Virus record (IMG/VR): IMGVR_UViG_3300026519_000028
Coordinates: 1-37,949 of that record
Strand: one strand, 5' to 3'
Length of the DNA stretch: 37,949 nt
DNA from: a virus
Shown here: in pieces, positions 21,260-28,351 of the stretch
Numbering within the stretch: the first letter of the stretch is position 1
How the letters are laid out: the number at the start of each line of letters is the position of its first letter
The notes under the pieces: generated by a model
Told to the model about the DNA's origin: nothing
The model's database searches: none
What the model saw: the letters and a program-made list of their open reading frames with translations, nothing else
Made by a program: the position numbers and the translations under genes

Positions 21260-22189
21260 ATGGCTAACGCACCCTTTCCCATCGACCCGGTCCTGACCGG
21301 CATCGCCATCGCCTACAGCAACTCACGGCTGATCGCGGACCAGGTCATGCCGCGCGTGATGGTCGGCAAGCAGGAGTTCAAGTACTGGAAGTACAAGCTC
21401 GAAGACGGCTTCACCGTGCCTGACACCAAGGTCGGCCGCCGCTCGGCGCCCAACCAGATCGAGTTCGATGCCACGGAGGAGACGGAGTCCACGGAGGACT
21501 ACGGCCTGGACGATCCGATCCCGCAGGCGGATATCGACAACGCGCCGGAAAACCATGACCCACGCGGCCGGTCCACGGAGCAACTGACCAACCTGATCCT
21601 GCTGGACCGGGAGGTGCGCGTGGCCAACATGGTGTTCAACGCCGCCAACTATGCCGCCGGCAATAAGCAGGTGCTGTCCGGCACCAGTCAGTTCAGCGAT
21701 TTCACCGCTTCCGATCCCATCGGCGTGATCATGGACTCCCTCGACAGCATGGTGATGCGCGCCAACAAGATGACCATCGGCCGGCCGGCCTACTCGGTGC
21801 TGGCTCGCCACCCGGACATCGTCAAGGCGGCGCACGGCAATTCCGGCGACAAGGGCGTGGCCACCCGTCAGGCCATTGCGGATCTGTTCGAGCTGGAGGA
21901 GGTCATCGTCGGCGAGGCCTGGATCAATACGGCGCGCAAGGGGCAGGCGCCCAGTATCCAGCGCGCCTGGGGCAAGCACATTGCGCTGCAGTACATCGAT
22001 CCGCAGGCGGACAACCGCAACGGCACCACGCACGCCTTCACCGCCCAGTGGGGCGGCCGCATCGCGGGTTCCATCGAGGACAAGGACATTGGCCTGCGGG
22101 GTGGCGAGCGGGTACGCGCCGGCGAGTCGGTCAAGGAGATCATCGCCGCCAACGATCTGGCTTACCTCATCGAAAACGCCGTGGCCTGA
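21260..22189 (+). CDS. Major capsid protein
   Basis: 309 residues, beginning MANAPFPIDPVLTGIAIAYSNSR. Length, position after the decoration protein and the run VMPRVMVGKQEFKYWKYKLEDG point to the HK97-fold capsid protein of B3/D3112-like transposable phages. The C-terminal part contains HAFTAQWGGRIAGSIEDKDIGLRGGERVRAGESV, a typical late beta domain. A ribosome site (AGGAAG) precedes the ATG. A hairpin follows the stop. It is the building block of the head shell. Confidence 0.88.
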   Translation: MANAPFPIDPVLTGIAIAYSNSRLIADQVMPRVMVGKQEFKYWKYKLEDGFTVPDTKVGRRSAPNQIEFDATEETESTEDYGLDDPIPQADIDNAPENHDPRGRSTEQLTNLILLDREVRVANMVFNAANYAAGNKQVLSGTSQFSDFTASDPIGVIMDSLDSMVMRANKMTIGRPAYSVLARHPDIVKAAHGNSGDKGVATRQAIADLFELEEVIVGEAWINTARKGQAPSIQRAWGKHIALQYIDPQADNRNGTTHAFTAQWGGRIAGSIEDKDIGLRGGERVRAGESVKEIIAANDLAYLIENAVA

Positions 22190-22211
22190 TCGCGTTGATG
22201 TAACGCATGAC

Positions 22212-22237
22212 GGAGGGGGGGGTGATCGCCCCCTTCC
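22212..22237 (+). terminator. GC-rich hairpin after the capsid gene
   Basis: GGAGGGGG-type bases around 22212-22223 pair with the CCCCCTTCC at 22229-22237 around a GTGATC loop. There is no T-run, so rather than stopping transcription it may protect the highly expressed capsid message from 3' exonucleases or partly reduce read-through. Confidence 0.45.
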
Positions 22238-22255
22238 GCTTGAGGAGAAAAGGAT

Positions 22256-22672
22256 ATGTCAGAGACGAAAACCTATACCTGCGACAGCCCGGTTAATCAT
22301 GACGGCAAGCTGTACGCCATCGGCGCGCCCATCGATCTGACGGACGATGCGGCAGAGTCTTTGCTGGCGCTGGGGCGAATCTCTGCCCCGCCGGCCAACC
22401 CTGTGCCCAGCAACGTGGTAAACCTGGGTGATGCCAAGAAAGGCGCTGGCGAGGCTGACACAGGGACTCCTGCTGGGGCAGGTGACGAGCCCACGGATCC
22501 TGTGGTGCGGCAGGCCGCGATCAAGGTCGCCATTGCCAGCCTGGATCGGGAGGACGAGAGCCTGTGGCTGAAGAGCGGCGCGCCTGACGCCAAGGCCGTC
22601 ACTGAGGTGCTGGGCTGGAAGGTGACGGCTGCGGAGCGGGATGAGGTGTGGGGAGCGCAGCAAGATGCTTGA
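22256..22672 (+). CDS. Structural operon protein, Mu gp35/DUF7210-like N-terminus
   Basis: 138 residues. The first 45 (TYTCDSPVNHDGKLYAIG, then APIDLTDDAAESLLALGRI) resemble the small beta-fold also seen in the 56-aa protein at 27303, where the pattern is AHTHAGVDYQPKDVVEV. A linker rich in Pro, Gly and Ala and a helical C-terminus follow (AVTEVLGWKVTAAERDEVWG). It is placed after the capsid as gp35 is in Mu. Role in the particle unknown. Confidence 0.65.
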   Translation: MSETKTYTCDSPVNHDGKLYAIGAPIDLTDDAAESLLALGRISAPPANPVPSNVVNLGDAKKGAGEADTGTPAGAGDEPTDPVVRQAAIKVAIASLDREDESLWLKSGAPDAKAVTEVLGWKVTAAERDEVWGAQQDA

Positions 22673-23129
22673 CCGTGATCAACTCATCGAGTTGCGAGAC
22701 GACATCCTGGCCAATCCGCGCGGCCTGCCTATAGCCAATGGTGATGGGCTGCTGACTGACGCCCAGATCGCTGACGTGTACAACACCGTGGGGATATCCG
22801 GGGAGTCTGTCCCGCGCACAAGTCTGTCCGGCCAGGAAATTCTTGACGCCCTGGACCCGCAGGAATTCCAGGCGTTGACCGCGGAGCAGCAGACTGCCGC
22901 GCTACAGTTGGCTGGCACCAGCCAGATTGATGTCACAAACCCGGTGATCAAGATCGCGTTTCGTCAGCTGGTGCCCGCTGGCAGTGCCAGCGAGTCAAAC
23001 GTGATGGGCCTGCTGAGTGTCAGCGTATCTCCTGCTCAAGCGAGTGGATGGGGGCGCTTGCACCATCTTGACGTCGCCAACGCTGTGGCGTTTATGACGC
23101 CCGCTCAACGCACTCTCATGGGAAGATAA
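22665..23129 (+). CDS. Structural operon protein, unknown function
   Basis: 154 residues from the ATG at 22665, with GGAG before it and an 8-base overlap with the previous gene; the upstream frame is not needed. It is helical at the start (LDRDQLIELRDDILANPRG). The middle has SGQEILDALDPQEFQALTAEQQ and the end ANAVAFMTPAQRTLMGR. Its place between capsid and neck genes suggests a head-tail connector role; no family was recognised. Confidence 0.65.
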   Translation: MLDRDQLIELRDDILANPRGLPIANGDGLLTDAQIADVYNTVGISGESVPRTSLSGQEILDALDPQEFQALTAEQQTAALQLAGTSQIDVTNPVIKIAFRQLVPAGSASESNVMGLLSVSVSPAQASGWGRLHHLDVANAVAFMTPAQRTLMGR

Positions 23130-23131
23130 TC

Positions 23132-23584
23132 ATGCCGCGCACGACGACACCTATCACAGCAGGCCTTGCATCAAACCTGACTTCGCTGGCCAATAATGCC
23201 GCCAAGGTGATCGGCGAGGTAGACCTCGATGCTGCCGGCGCTCACGAACTCGGCGTGTATGTGCAGGCCCAGCTCGCCGCGGCCGGCGTTGCAGCCGATG
23301 GCCGGGTGGAACTGTGGTGCATCTATTCGCACGACAACGTGCAGTGGACTGACGGTATCGATGTTACCAGTGTGCTGGATGTGTCGGCAGAGTTGTCAGC
23401 CGCCAGGCTGTTGGGCAGTGTTGCTGCAAACGTTAACGGCCAACGGGTGGCCGCGCATGCTGACGTGCATCCAGGGACCGGTAGTGGCTACAAATTCGCC
23501 TGCGTGATCGTGTACAACAAGTCAGGCGCTGCGTTGGACGCTACGGGGAATGATGCCAATTACGCGGCTACGGTTTACAGTTGA
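23132..23584 (+). CDS. Beta-rich structural protein, unknown function
   Basis: 150 residues predicted as beta sandwich (DAAGAHELGVYVQAQLAAAG, VELWCIYSHDNVQWTDGIDV, YKFACVIVYNKSG). It starts 3 bases after the preceding stop, and its own stop overlaps the next start. It could be a partner of the adjacent LamG/repeat protein in a surface fibre, judged from adjacency only. Confidence 0.6.
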   Translation: MPRTTTPITAGLASNLTSLANNAAKVIGEVDLDAAGAHELGVYVQAQLAAAGVAADGRVELWCIYSHDNVQWTDGIDVTSVLDVSAELSAARLLGSVAANVNGQRVAAHADVHPGTGSGYKFACVIVYNKSGAALDATGNDANYAATVYS

Positions 23585-25188
23585 TGTTATACGTCCCGCG
23601 TAAGAAGCCCTGGGAACGGCAGCCCCAACCCCAGATCGCAGTGGATCATGCGAAGTATGGCCCGTTTTTGGCATACACGCCGAATGTGGATCTGCTGGTT
23701 CGTGGCGGGGTCATAATGACGCCGCACGGCTTGGGGACAAATGCATCTGTCGGCAAGGGGGTTGTCAATTACGGTGTAACTGATACCACATCAGTAATCG
23801 TCGAGTATTACGCTATCGCGCCAGCATTGTATTCTGGACAAACCATCTTCGCGGATACAAACGCGTCATTCCCAAATGACCTGGGCATTCGCATGAAGTC
23901 CAGCAGAGGGCTGTATATCTGCTTTGCGAGCGCCCGGGACCAGGCTGGTAACGCACGATATACTGCACAACTCGATTTTTCGTCCGACGCGATGGCCGCA
24001 AACACTATGGCTGTTAAGGCCATAGCTATAGAGGCGGACGGTACTGCGAGGTTGTATGGCCGCAAAGATGGCGGTCCAGTGAAAACGCTCACAGATACGT
24101 CGCTCACGCCCTATGAATTTCCGGTGGCGAGTATTGGTGCCGGCCCGCTAATCGGTGGATACGACGCGGTTAAAGAGCCCGGCACATACGTCGTATTGGC
24201 GCTCAGATTTCCTCGTGCACTATCAGACGGCGAACTGAAGGAGATATTTGCCAATCCGTGGCGTGTATTTAAGCCGCGTACACTCTGGCAGCAGGTTGGT
24301 GTTTTAGACTCATCGTTGAGTGTTACCGATGTCAGCGCTTCCGCCAATATCGATGCGTTGGCGATTTCTCAGGCTCACGCGCTGGCAGTTGGCGGCGTCG
24401 AGTCAGCCGCCTCTGCGGGATCACTGGTGATCAGTCAGGGCCATGAACTGTCGGTCGGCGATGCTGTATCGAATTCTTCCGCTGATGCCGCGGCCATCTC
24501 GCAGGCCAGCAGTATCACCCTGACCATCGCTGACGCCAACGCCGGTGCGGTCATTGATGCGCCCGCTATTACGCAGATCCACCCGCTGATAAGTAGCGAT
24601 ATTCAGGCGCAGCCGGATACCGAAGCGCCGACGATCACTCAACGTCATGTGCTGGCGGCCGCCGAGGCAGAATCCACCGCCACCGCCGACCAACTGGCGA
24701 TGGCTCAGAATCATGCGTTGGCAGTCGCTTTCGCCGAATCATCCACTGCTACGGTTTCACCAGCAATTAGTCAGAGCCATGAGCTGTCAGTCAGCGATGC
24801 TGTATCGAATTCTTCCGCTGATGCCGTGGCCATCTCGCAGGCCAGCAGTATCACCCTGGCCATCGACGGGCTGATTTCTCCGGCTGAGTCTGGCGCGGTT
24901 TCCATTACACAGACTCATGCCCTGGTCGCCGCCGATGCTCAGGCGGCCGCCCTGCTCGACAGTGTTGCCGTCGATCTTGTAACAGTGCATGACCTGGCCA
25001 TCGACGGGTTGATATCACCGGCTGAATCCGGCGCGGCTGCTATTACACAAACTCATGCCCTGGTCGCTACCGATGCTCAGGCCGCAGCCCTGCTCGACAG
25101 CGTCGCGTTTGCCGGCCTTGGTCTGGGGGAAATCCACCATCCAAGCCTGATCAATGTCACCCCTCGTACTGAGTTAAGGAGCATTTAA
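23584..25188 (+). CDS. Surface protein: LamG-like domain plus about 11 stalk repeats
   Basis: 534 residues from the ATG at 23584. Residues 1 to about 240 form a concanavalin-like jelly roll whose end (ALSDGELKEIFANPWRVFKPR) is a frequent signature in phage LamG proteins. From about 245 onwards there are around 11 repeats of 20-25 residues, with pattern I(S/T)Q.H.L.V.DA.S.S.AD. Two repeats are nearly identical in DNA (24442-24522 and 24778-24858), and another pair is 24856-24969 and 24994-25107. It is likely a fibre or decoration on the head or neck that may bind glycans. Confidence 0.75.
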   Translation: MLYVPRKKPWERQPQPQIAVDHAKYGPFLAYTPNVDLLVRGGVIMTPHGLGTNASVGKGVVNYGVTDTTSVIVEYYAIAPALYSGQTIFADTNASFPNDLGIRMKSSRGLYICFASARDQAGNARYTAQLDFSSDAMAANTMAVKAIAIEADGTARLYGRKDGGPVKTLTDTSLTPYEFPVASIGAGPLIGGYDAVKEPGTYVVLALRFPRALSDGELKEIFANPWRVFKPRTLWQQVGVLDSSLSVTDVSASANIDALAISQAHALAVGGVESAASAGSLVISQGHELSVGDAVSNSSADAAAISQASSITLTIADANAGAVIDAPAITQIHPLISSDIQAQPDTEAPTITQRHVLAAAEAESTATADQLAMAQNHALAVAFAESSTATVSPAISQSHELSVSDAVSNSSADAVAISQASSITLAIDGLISPAESGAVSITQTHALVAADAQAAALLDSVAVDLVTVHDLAIDGLISPAESGAAAITQTHALVATDAQAAALLDSVAFAGLGLGEIHHPSLINVTPRTELRSI

Positions 25189-25593
25189 ATGAAGCTGTTT
25201 CACAACGACGTGTTCGATTTCGGCCTCGATGCCGTCAAGACAAATGGCAACAAGTTGGTGCTGTGTAAACAGCCGCCGACCACGTTTGTCGAGGCCAATA
25301 ATCTCGCCAGCGATGTGCCCGCCGGATTCAAGATCGCCGAGGTGGCGTTGGTGCCCGCTGATTTAGTCATCGCCGACAGGACCGGCGGTGGCCGTGAGAT
25401 TACCGTGGCCGCCAAGCCTGGCGTCAATGCGCTGGACAATTCACTCGCCACTGACGACCTGCACATCGCCATCCTGGATGCCACCAACAGCAAGCTGATG
25501 GTGGTCACGGACGAGACCACGGACCAGCCGGTCACTTCCGGCAACCAGGTCAATCTCCCGACGTTCAAGTTCGGCTATCCGGATCCGGTGTAA
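25189..25593 (+). CDS. Structural protein after the repeat protein, unknown
   Basis: 134 residues starting directly after the TAA of the upstream gene. It is beta-rich (NKLVLCKQPPTTFVEANNLASD, LHIAILDATNSKLMVVTDETTDQ). The same type of protein often follows LamG/fibre genes in transposable phages, where its role has not been assigned to my knowledge. It could cap or anchor the neighbouring fibre. Confidence 0.6.
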   Translation: MKLFHNDVFDFGLDAVKTNGNKLVLCKQPPTTFVEANNLASDVPAGFKIAEVALVPADLVIADRTGGGREITVAAKPGVNALDNSLATDDLHIAILDATNSKLMVVTDETTDQPVTSGNQVNLPTFKFGYPDPV

Positions 25594-25596
25594 TCG

Positions 25597-25929
25597 ATGA
25601 TCCGTACCGCCCTGATCCATAAAGACCGAGACAACGCCAGCGACTTTGTGTTGGCGGTTGATGGTGTGCCGCTGGCCGACGCCAGCGCCATCACGCGCAT
25701 GGTGCTGACGCTGGGCAGTGTGACGGTCGACTCCGATACGGACAACGGCATCGACTGGTCCGGCATGACGGTGTACCACGGACGCCCGGCGGCATTGCTG
25801 CGACTCAAGCTGGGCAGCGTCTCGGGCCTGAATGTGGGCGATGAGCTGGAAGGCGACCTGGTGGTCTATGACCCTGACAATCCCGCCGGTGTGGTCTGGG
25901 TGCGCGGGTACCCGTTCAGGGTGGTATGA
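25597..25929 (+). CDS. Small beta-rich structural protein, unknown
   Basis: 110 residues with alternating strands (FVLAVDGVPLADASAITRMV, LGSVTVDSDTDNG, GDELEGDLVVYDPDNPAG, VVWVRGYPFRVV). The stop overlaps the start of the gp36-like gene as ATGA. No family was recognised; it is probably part of the head-tail junction or a fibre. Confidence 0.6.
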   Translation: MIRTALIHKDRDNASDFVLAVDGVPLADASAITRMVLTLGSVTVDSDTDNGIDWSGMTVYHGRPAALLRLKLGSVSGLNVGDELEGDLVVYDPDNPAGVVWVRGYPFRVV

Positions 25930-26339
25930 CGATGAGCTACTGCACGAAACAGAATCTGATCGCGCGGTTCGGCAAGCCCGAACTCGAACAGCTGACCGAC
26001 CGCGATCTTACCGGCTATATCGACGATGTGGTGCTCGACCAGGTCATCGTCGACGTGGGCGCCATGATCGATGCCTACATCGGTAGCCGCTACACATTGC
26101 CGCTGAGTCTGGTGCCCGAAGTACTGGTTACCCTGGCCTGCGACATGGTGCGCTATCGCCTGTACAAGGACGGCGCGCCAGATGAGGTGAGTGACCGCAA
26201 CCGCGCCGCCATGCGCTATCTGGAGCGCATTCAGGAAGGCAAGGCCACCCTGGGTGAGCAGGAGGCCGGTGAGGATCGCAGCGGCGGTCAGGTGGCGGTT
26301 GGCGCCGGGCAGTCCCGGCATGATTGGGGCTCCTACTGA
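25926..26339 (+). CDS. Head-tail connector, Mu gp36 family (DUF1320)
   Basis: 137 residues: YCTKQNLIARFGKPELEQLTD at the start, then DVGAMIDAYIGSRYTLPLSL and LACDMVRYRLYKD, and DEVSDRNRAAMRYLERIQEGK at the end. This is the DUF1320 pattern, a helical adaptor thought to bind below the portal. A second ATG lies 6 bases in. It overlaps the next gene as TGATGA. Confidence 0.88.
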   Translation: MTMSYCTKQNLIARFGKPELEQLTDRDLTGYIDDVVLDQVIVDVGAMIDAYIGSRYTLPLSLVPEVLVTLACDMVRYRLYKDGAPDEVSDRNRAAMRYLERIQEGKATLGEQEAGEDRSGGQVAVGAGQSRHDWGSY

Positions 26340-26848
26340 TGACCGGCACCACCCTGGTCTATCGCGACAACGATGTGCTGGCCAAGCTGAATCGCCTGGC
26401 CGCCTTCGACGCGTCCGCGATGATGAATGAGATCGGCGGGATGTTGGTGGCGTCGACGACGCAGCGCTTTGTGGACGGCAAGGGGCCGGACGGCGTGCCG
26501 TGGGAACCGCTGGCGGAATCCACCCGTCTGGCGCGTATTGGCGGCAGCAAAAAGAGTCGCAAGAAAGACGGCAGTTTTCGGGCCGGGGCCTTGCGGGTGC
26601 TGGGCAACGTGAAGGTGCTGGTCGATCGCGGTCACCTTCGTGATTCCATTACCTACCAGGCCAGCGCTGACGAGGTGGCCGTGGGCACCAACAGGGTCTA
26701 CGGCGCCATCCATCAATTCGGTGGGCAAGCTGGGCGTGGGCAGACTGTGACCATTCCGGCACGGCCCTTCCTGGGTATCAGCGCAGACGATGAGCGCGAG
26801 ATCAATCTGATCGCCCAACATCACATTGCCAGCGCGATTACCGGTTGA
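26339..26848 (+). CDS. Virion morphogenesis protein, Mu gpG family
   Basis: 169 residues from the ATG at 26339, which overlaps the gp36-like stop. The family pattern is clear: TTQRFVDGKGPDGVPWEPLAESTRLA, then KVLVDRGHLRDSITYQ, VAVGTNRVYGAIHQFGG and IPARPFLGIS. These proteins join the head to the tail and were named for tail completion. In Mu, G precedes I, but here it lies after gp36, so the order is changed. Confidence 0.9.
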   Translation: MTGTTLVYRDNDVLAKLNRLAAFDASAMMNEIGGMLVASTTQRFVDGKGPDGVPWEPLAESTRLARIGGSKKSRKKDGSFRAGALRVLGNVKVLVDRGHLRDSITYQASADEVAVGTNRVYGAIHQFGGQAGRGQTVTIPARPFLGISADDEREINLIAQHHIASAITG

Positions 26849-27300
26849 TGGCGATGGATGATTTCCTGGGCCTCGAACCCCTGCTGATCCAGCGCATCGA
26901 TGACTGTGTCGGCGGCTTCCGCGGGCAGGTCTTTGGCGCCCCGGAGCTGGGCACTTTCTCGGACGCCAGGCGTTCACCGCCAGCACCGTCCTGCGACGTT
27001 GTGTATGGCGGTTATCTGCCACTGGAAGATCGCGGCGACGGCGTTACCCGCGTACGGCAGACCTGGTATGTGGTGCCCCGCGTGCGCAACGTGCGGGATG
27101 TCAAGAGCGGCCAGTCGGCGCGCGAGGAAGGCAGCGCTTTGATTGGGCAAACGCTGGCGGCACTACTGGGATGGAAGCCGAGCGACAACCACAAGGCGCT
27201 GGTGCTGGCTCCCGCGCCGCCGCCGGAATACCTGCTCGGCAAACTGGAGATGCCGCTAGCCTTTTTCACTGAAATCGTCGTTAAACCAACAGGAGACTGA
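26848..27300 (+). CDS. Tail terminator-like protein, Mu gp37 family (DUF1834)
   Basis: 150 residues from the ATG at 26848, overlapping the gpG stop by one base. It has LEPLLIQRIDDCVGGF, RVRQTWYVVPRVRNVRD and ALIGQTLAALLGWKP, the DUF1834 pattern. Family members are believed to cap the tail tube at the neck. The preceding genes are the expected connector partners. Confidence 0.85.
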   Translation: MAMDDFLGLEPLLIQRIDDCVGGFRGQVFGAPELGTFSDARRSPPAPSCDVVYGGYLPLEDRGDGVTRVRQTWYVVPRVRNVRDVKSGQSAREEGSALIGQTLAALLGWKPSDNHKALVLAPAPPPEYLLGKLEMPLAFFTEIVVKPTGD

Positions 27301-27302
27301 CA

Positions 27303-27473
27303 ATGAGCAATACAGAAACACAGCTCAAGGAGCAACCCAAGAAGCAACCTAAGAAGGTCAAGGTCGCGCTGAAGAAGGCTCACACCCATGCCGGGGTCGA
27401 CTATCAGCCAAAGGATGTCGTCGAGGTACGTGAGGACCAGCGGAAGCGACTGGTCGAACTGGGCGTCGTTTGA
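27303..27473 (+). CDS. Small basic protein, DUF7210-like
   Basis: 56 residues starting two bases after the gp37-like stop. A lysine-rich N-terminus (PKKQPKKVKVALKK) leads into AHTHAGVDYQPKDVVEVREDQ and RLVELGVV, the small fold often encoded before the tail sheath or tube gene in Mu-like phages. Similarity to the N-terminus of the gene at 22256 is noted. Function unknown. Confidence 0.7.
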   Translation: MSNTETQLKEQPKKQPKKVKVALKKAHTHAGVDYQPKDVVEVREDQRKRLVELGVV

Positions 27474-27517
27474 TCGCACGGCCATCAGCAACCGTTTAAT
27501 CACAGAGGAACGAAATC

Positions 27518-28261
27518 ATGCCAGGTACAGAACAGAGTTATATCGGTAAGGGGTCGATTTATCTTGGCCCTGCCGACGGCAGCGCCAAGGCGCGGCCCAT
27601 CGGCAATTGCGGCAAACTGGAATTGGCCATCAGCGAAGACAAAAAGGAGCTGCCAGACTATCAGAGCGCCGGTGGTGGCGTGGCCAACTCCATCTCGCGG
27701 ATTTCCGGCATCGAGGCGTCAATTACCCTGCATGACATCAGCCCGGAAAATCTGGCGCTGGCGGTGTTTGGATCCACCAGCGCAGTGACGGCGGGCACGG
27801 TAACTGACGAGTCGCACACGGCCTATTTGGGCGGCTTGGTGCGCCTGAATAACCTGCCGGACACGGCCACCATCGTGGTAACGGACAGCGCAGGCACTAC
27901 CACCTATGTGCTGGACACGGATTACACGGTCAATGGGGCGGGCATCGTGCCCCTGGATACCGGATCCATCGCCGACGGCTCCACCATCCTGGTCGATTAC
28001 ACGAAAAAGGTCGGGAACGTGGTCCAGGCGGTGGTGAACAGCGGTCAGGAGTTCGCTTTAACCTTTGTTGGTCTCAATGAAGCGCAAAGCGGAAAGCCGG
28101 TGGTGGTGGATCTGTACCGCGTCAAGTTCTCGCCCACCCAGGGGCTGGGGTTCATCGGTGATGAGTTCGCCGCAATGGACTTGACCGGCAGCGTCCTAAA
28201 GGACACCAGCAAGAGCGGTGCTGGCGTCAGCCAGTATTTCAAGGTCGAGCAGGCCGCGTAA
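27518..28261 (+). CDS. Tail tube protein
   Basis: 247 residues; EQSYIGKGSIYLGPADGS at the start and LELAISEDKKELPDYQSAGGG are features of tail tube proteins of siphovirus-like transposable phages. The middle (ATIVVTDSAGTTTYVLDTDY, IVPLDTGSIADGSTILVDYT) looks like an inserted beta domain exposed on the tube surface. GAGG precedes the ATG. The absence of a sheath gene nearby implies a non-contractile tail. Confidence 0.82.
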   Translation: MPGTEQSYIGKGSIYLGPADGSAKARPIGNCGKLELAISEDKKELPDYQSAGGGVANSISRISGIEASITLHDISPENLALAVFGSTSAVTAGTVTDESHTAYLGGLVRLNNLPDTATIVVTDSAGTTTYVLDTDYTVNGAGIVPLDTGSIADGSTILVDYTKKVGNVVQAVVNSGQEFALTFVGLNEAQSGKPVVVDLYRVKFSPTQGLGFIGDEFAAMDLTGSVLKDTSKSGAGVSQYFKVEQAA

Positions 28262-28273
28262 GTCGGGTAATTC

Positions 28274-28313
28274 AAACAGGGTCGCGCGGCGGACTGTCGC
28301 CGGCCCTGTTTTT
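28274..28313 (+). terminator. Hairpin with T-run between tail tube and tape measure
   Basis: AAACAGGG (28274-28281) pairs with CCCTGTTT (28304-28311), with an inner GGCG/CGCC stem, and a run of five T (28309-28313) follows. It is a good intrinsic terminator form. Since the tape measure gene follows 40 bases on with no visible promoter, it probably reduces rather than ends transcription, so that far more tube than tape measure is made. Confidence 0.7.
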
Positions 28314-28351
28314 GGAATAACGGTTTTCAGCAACGGTCAGGGAATTAAAGC

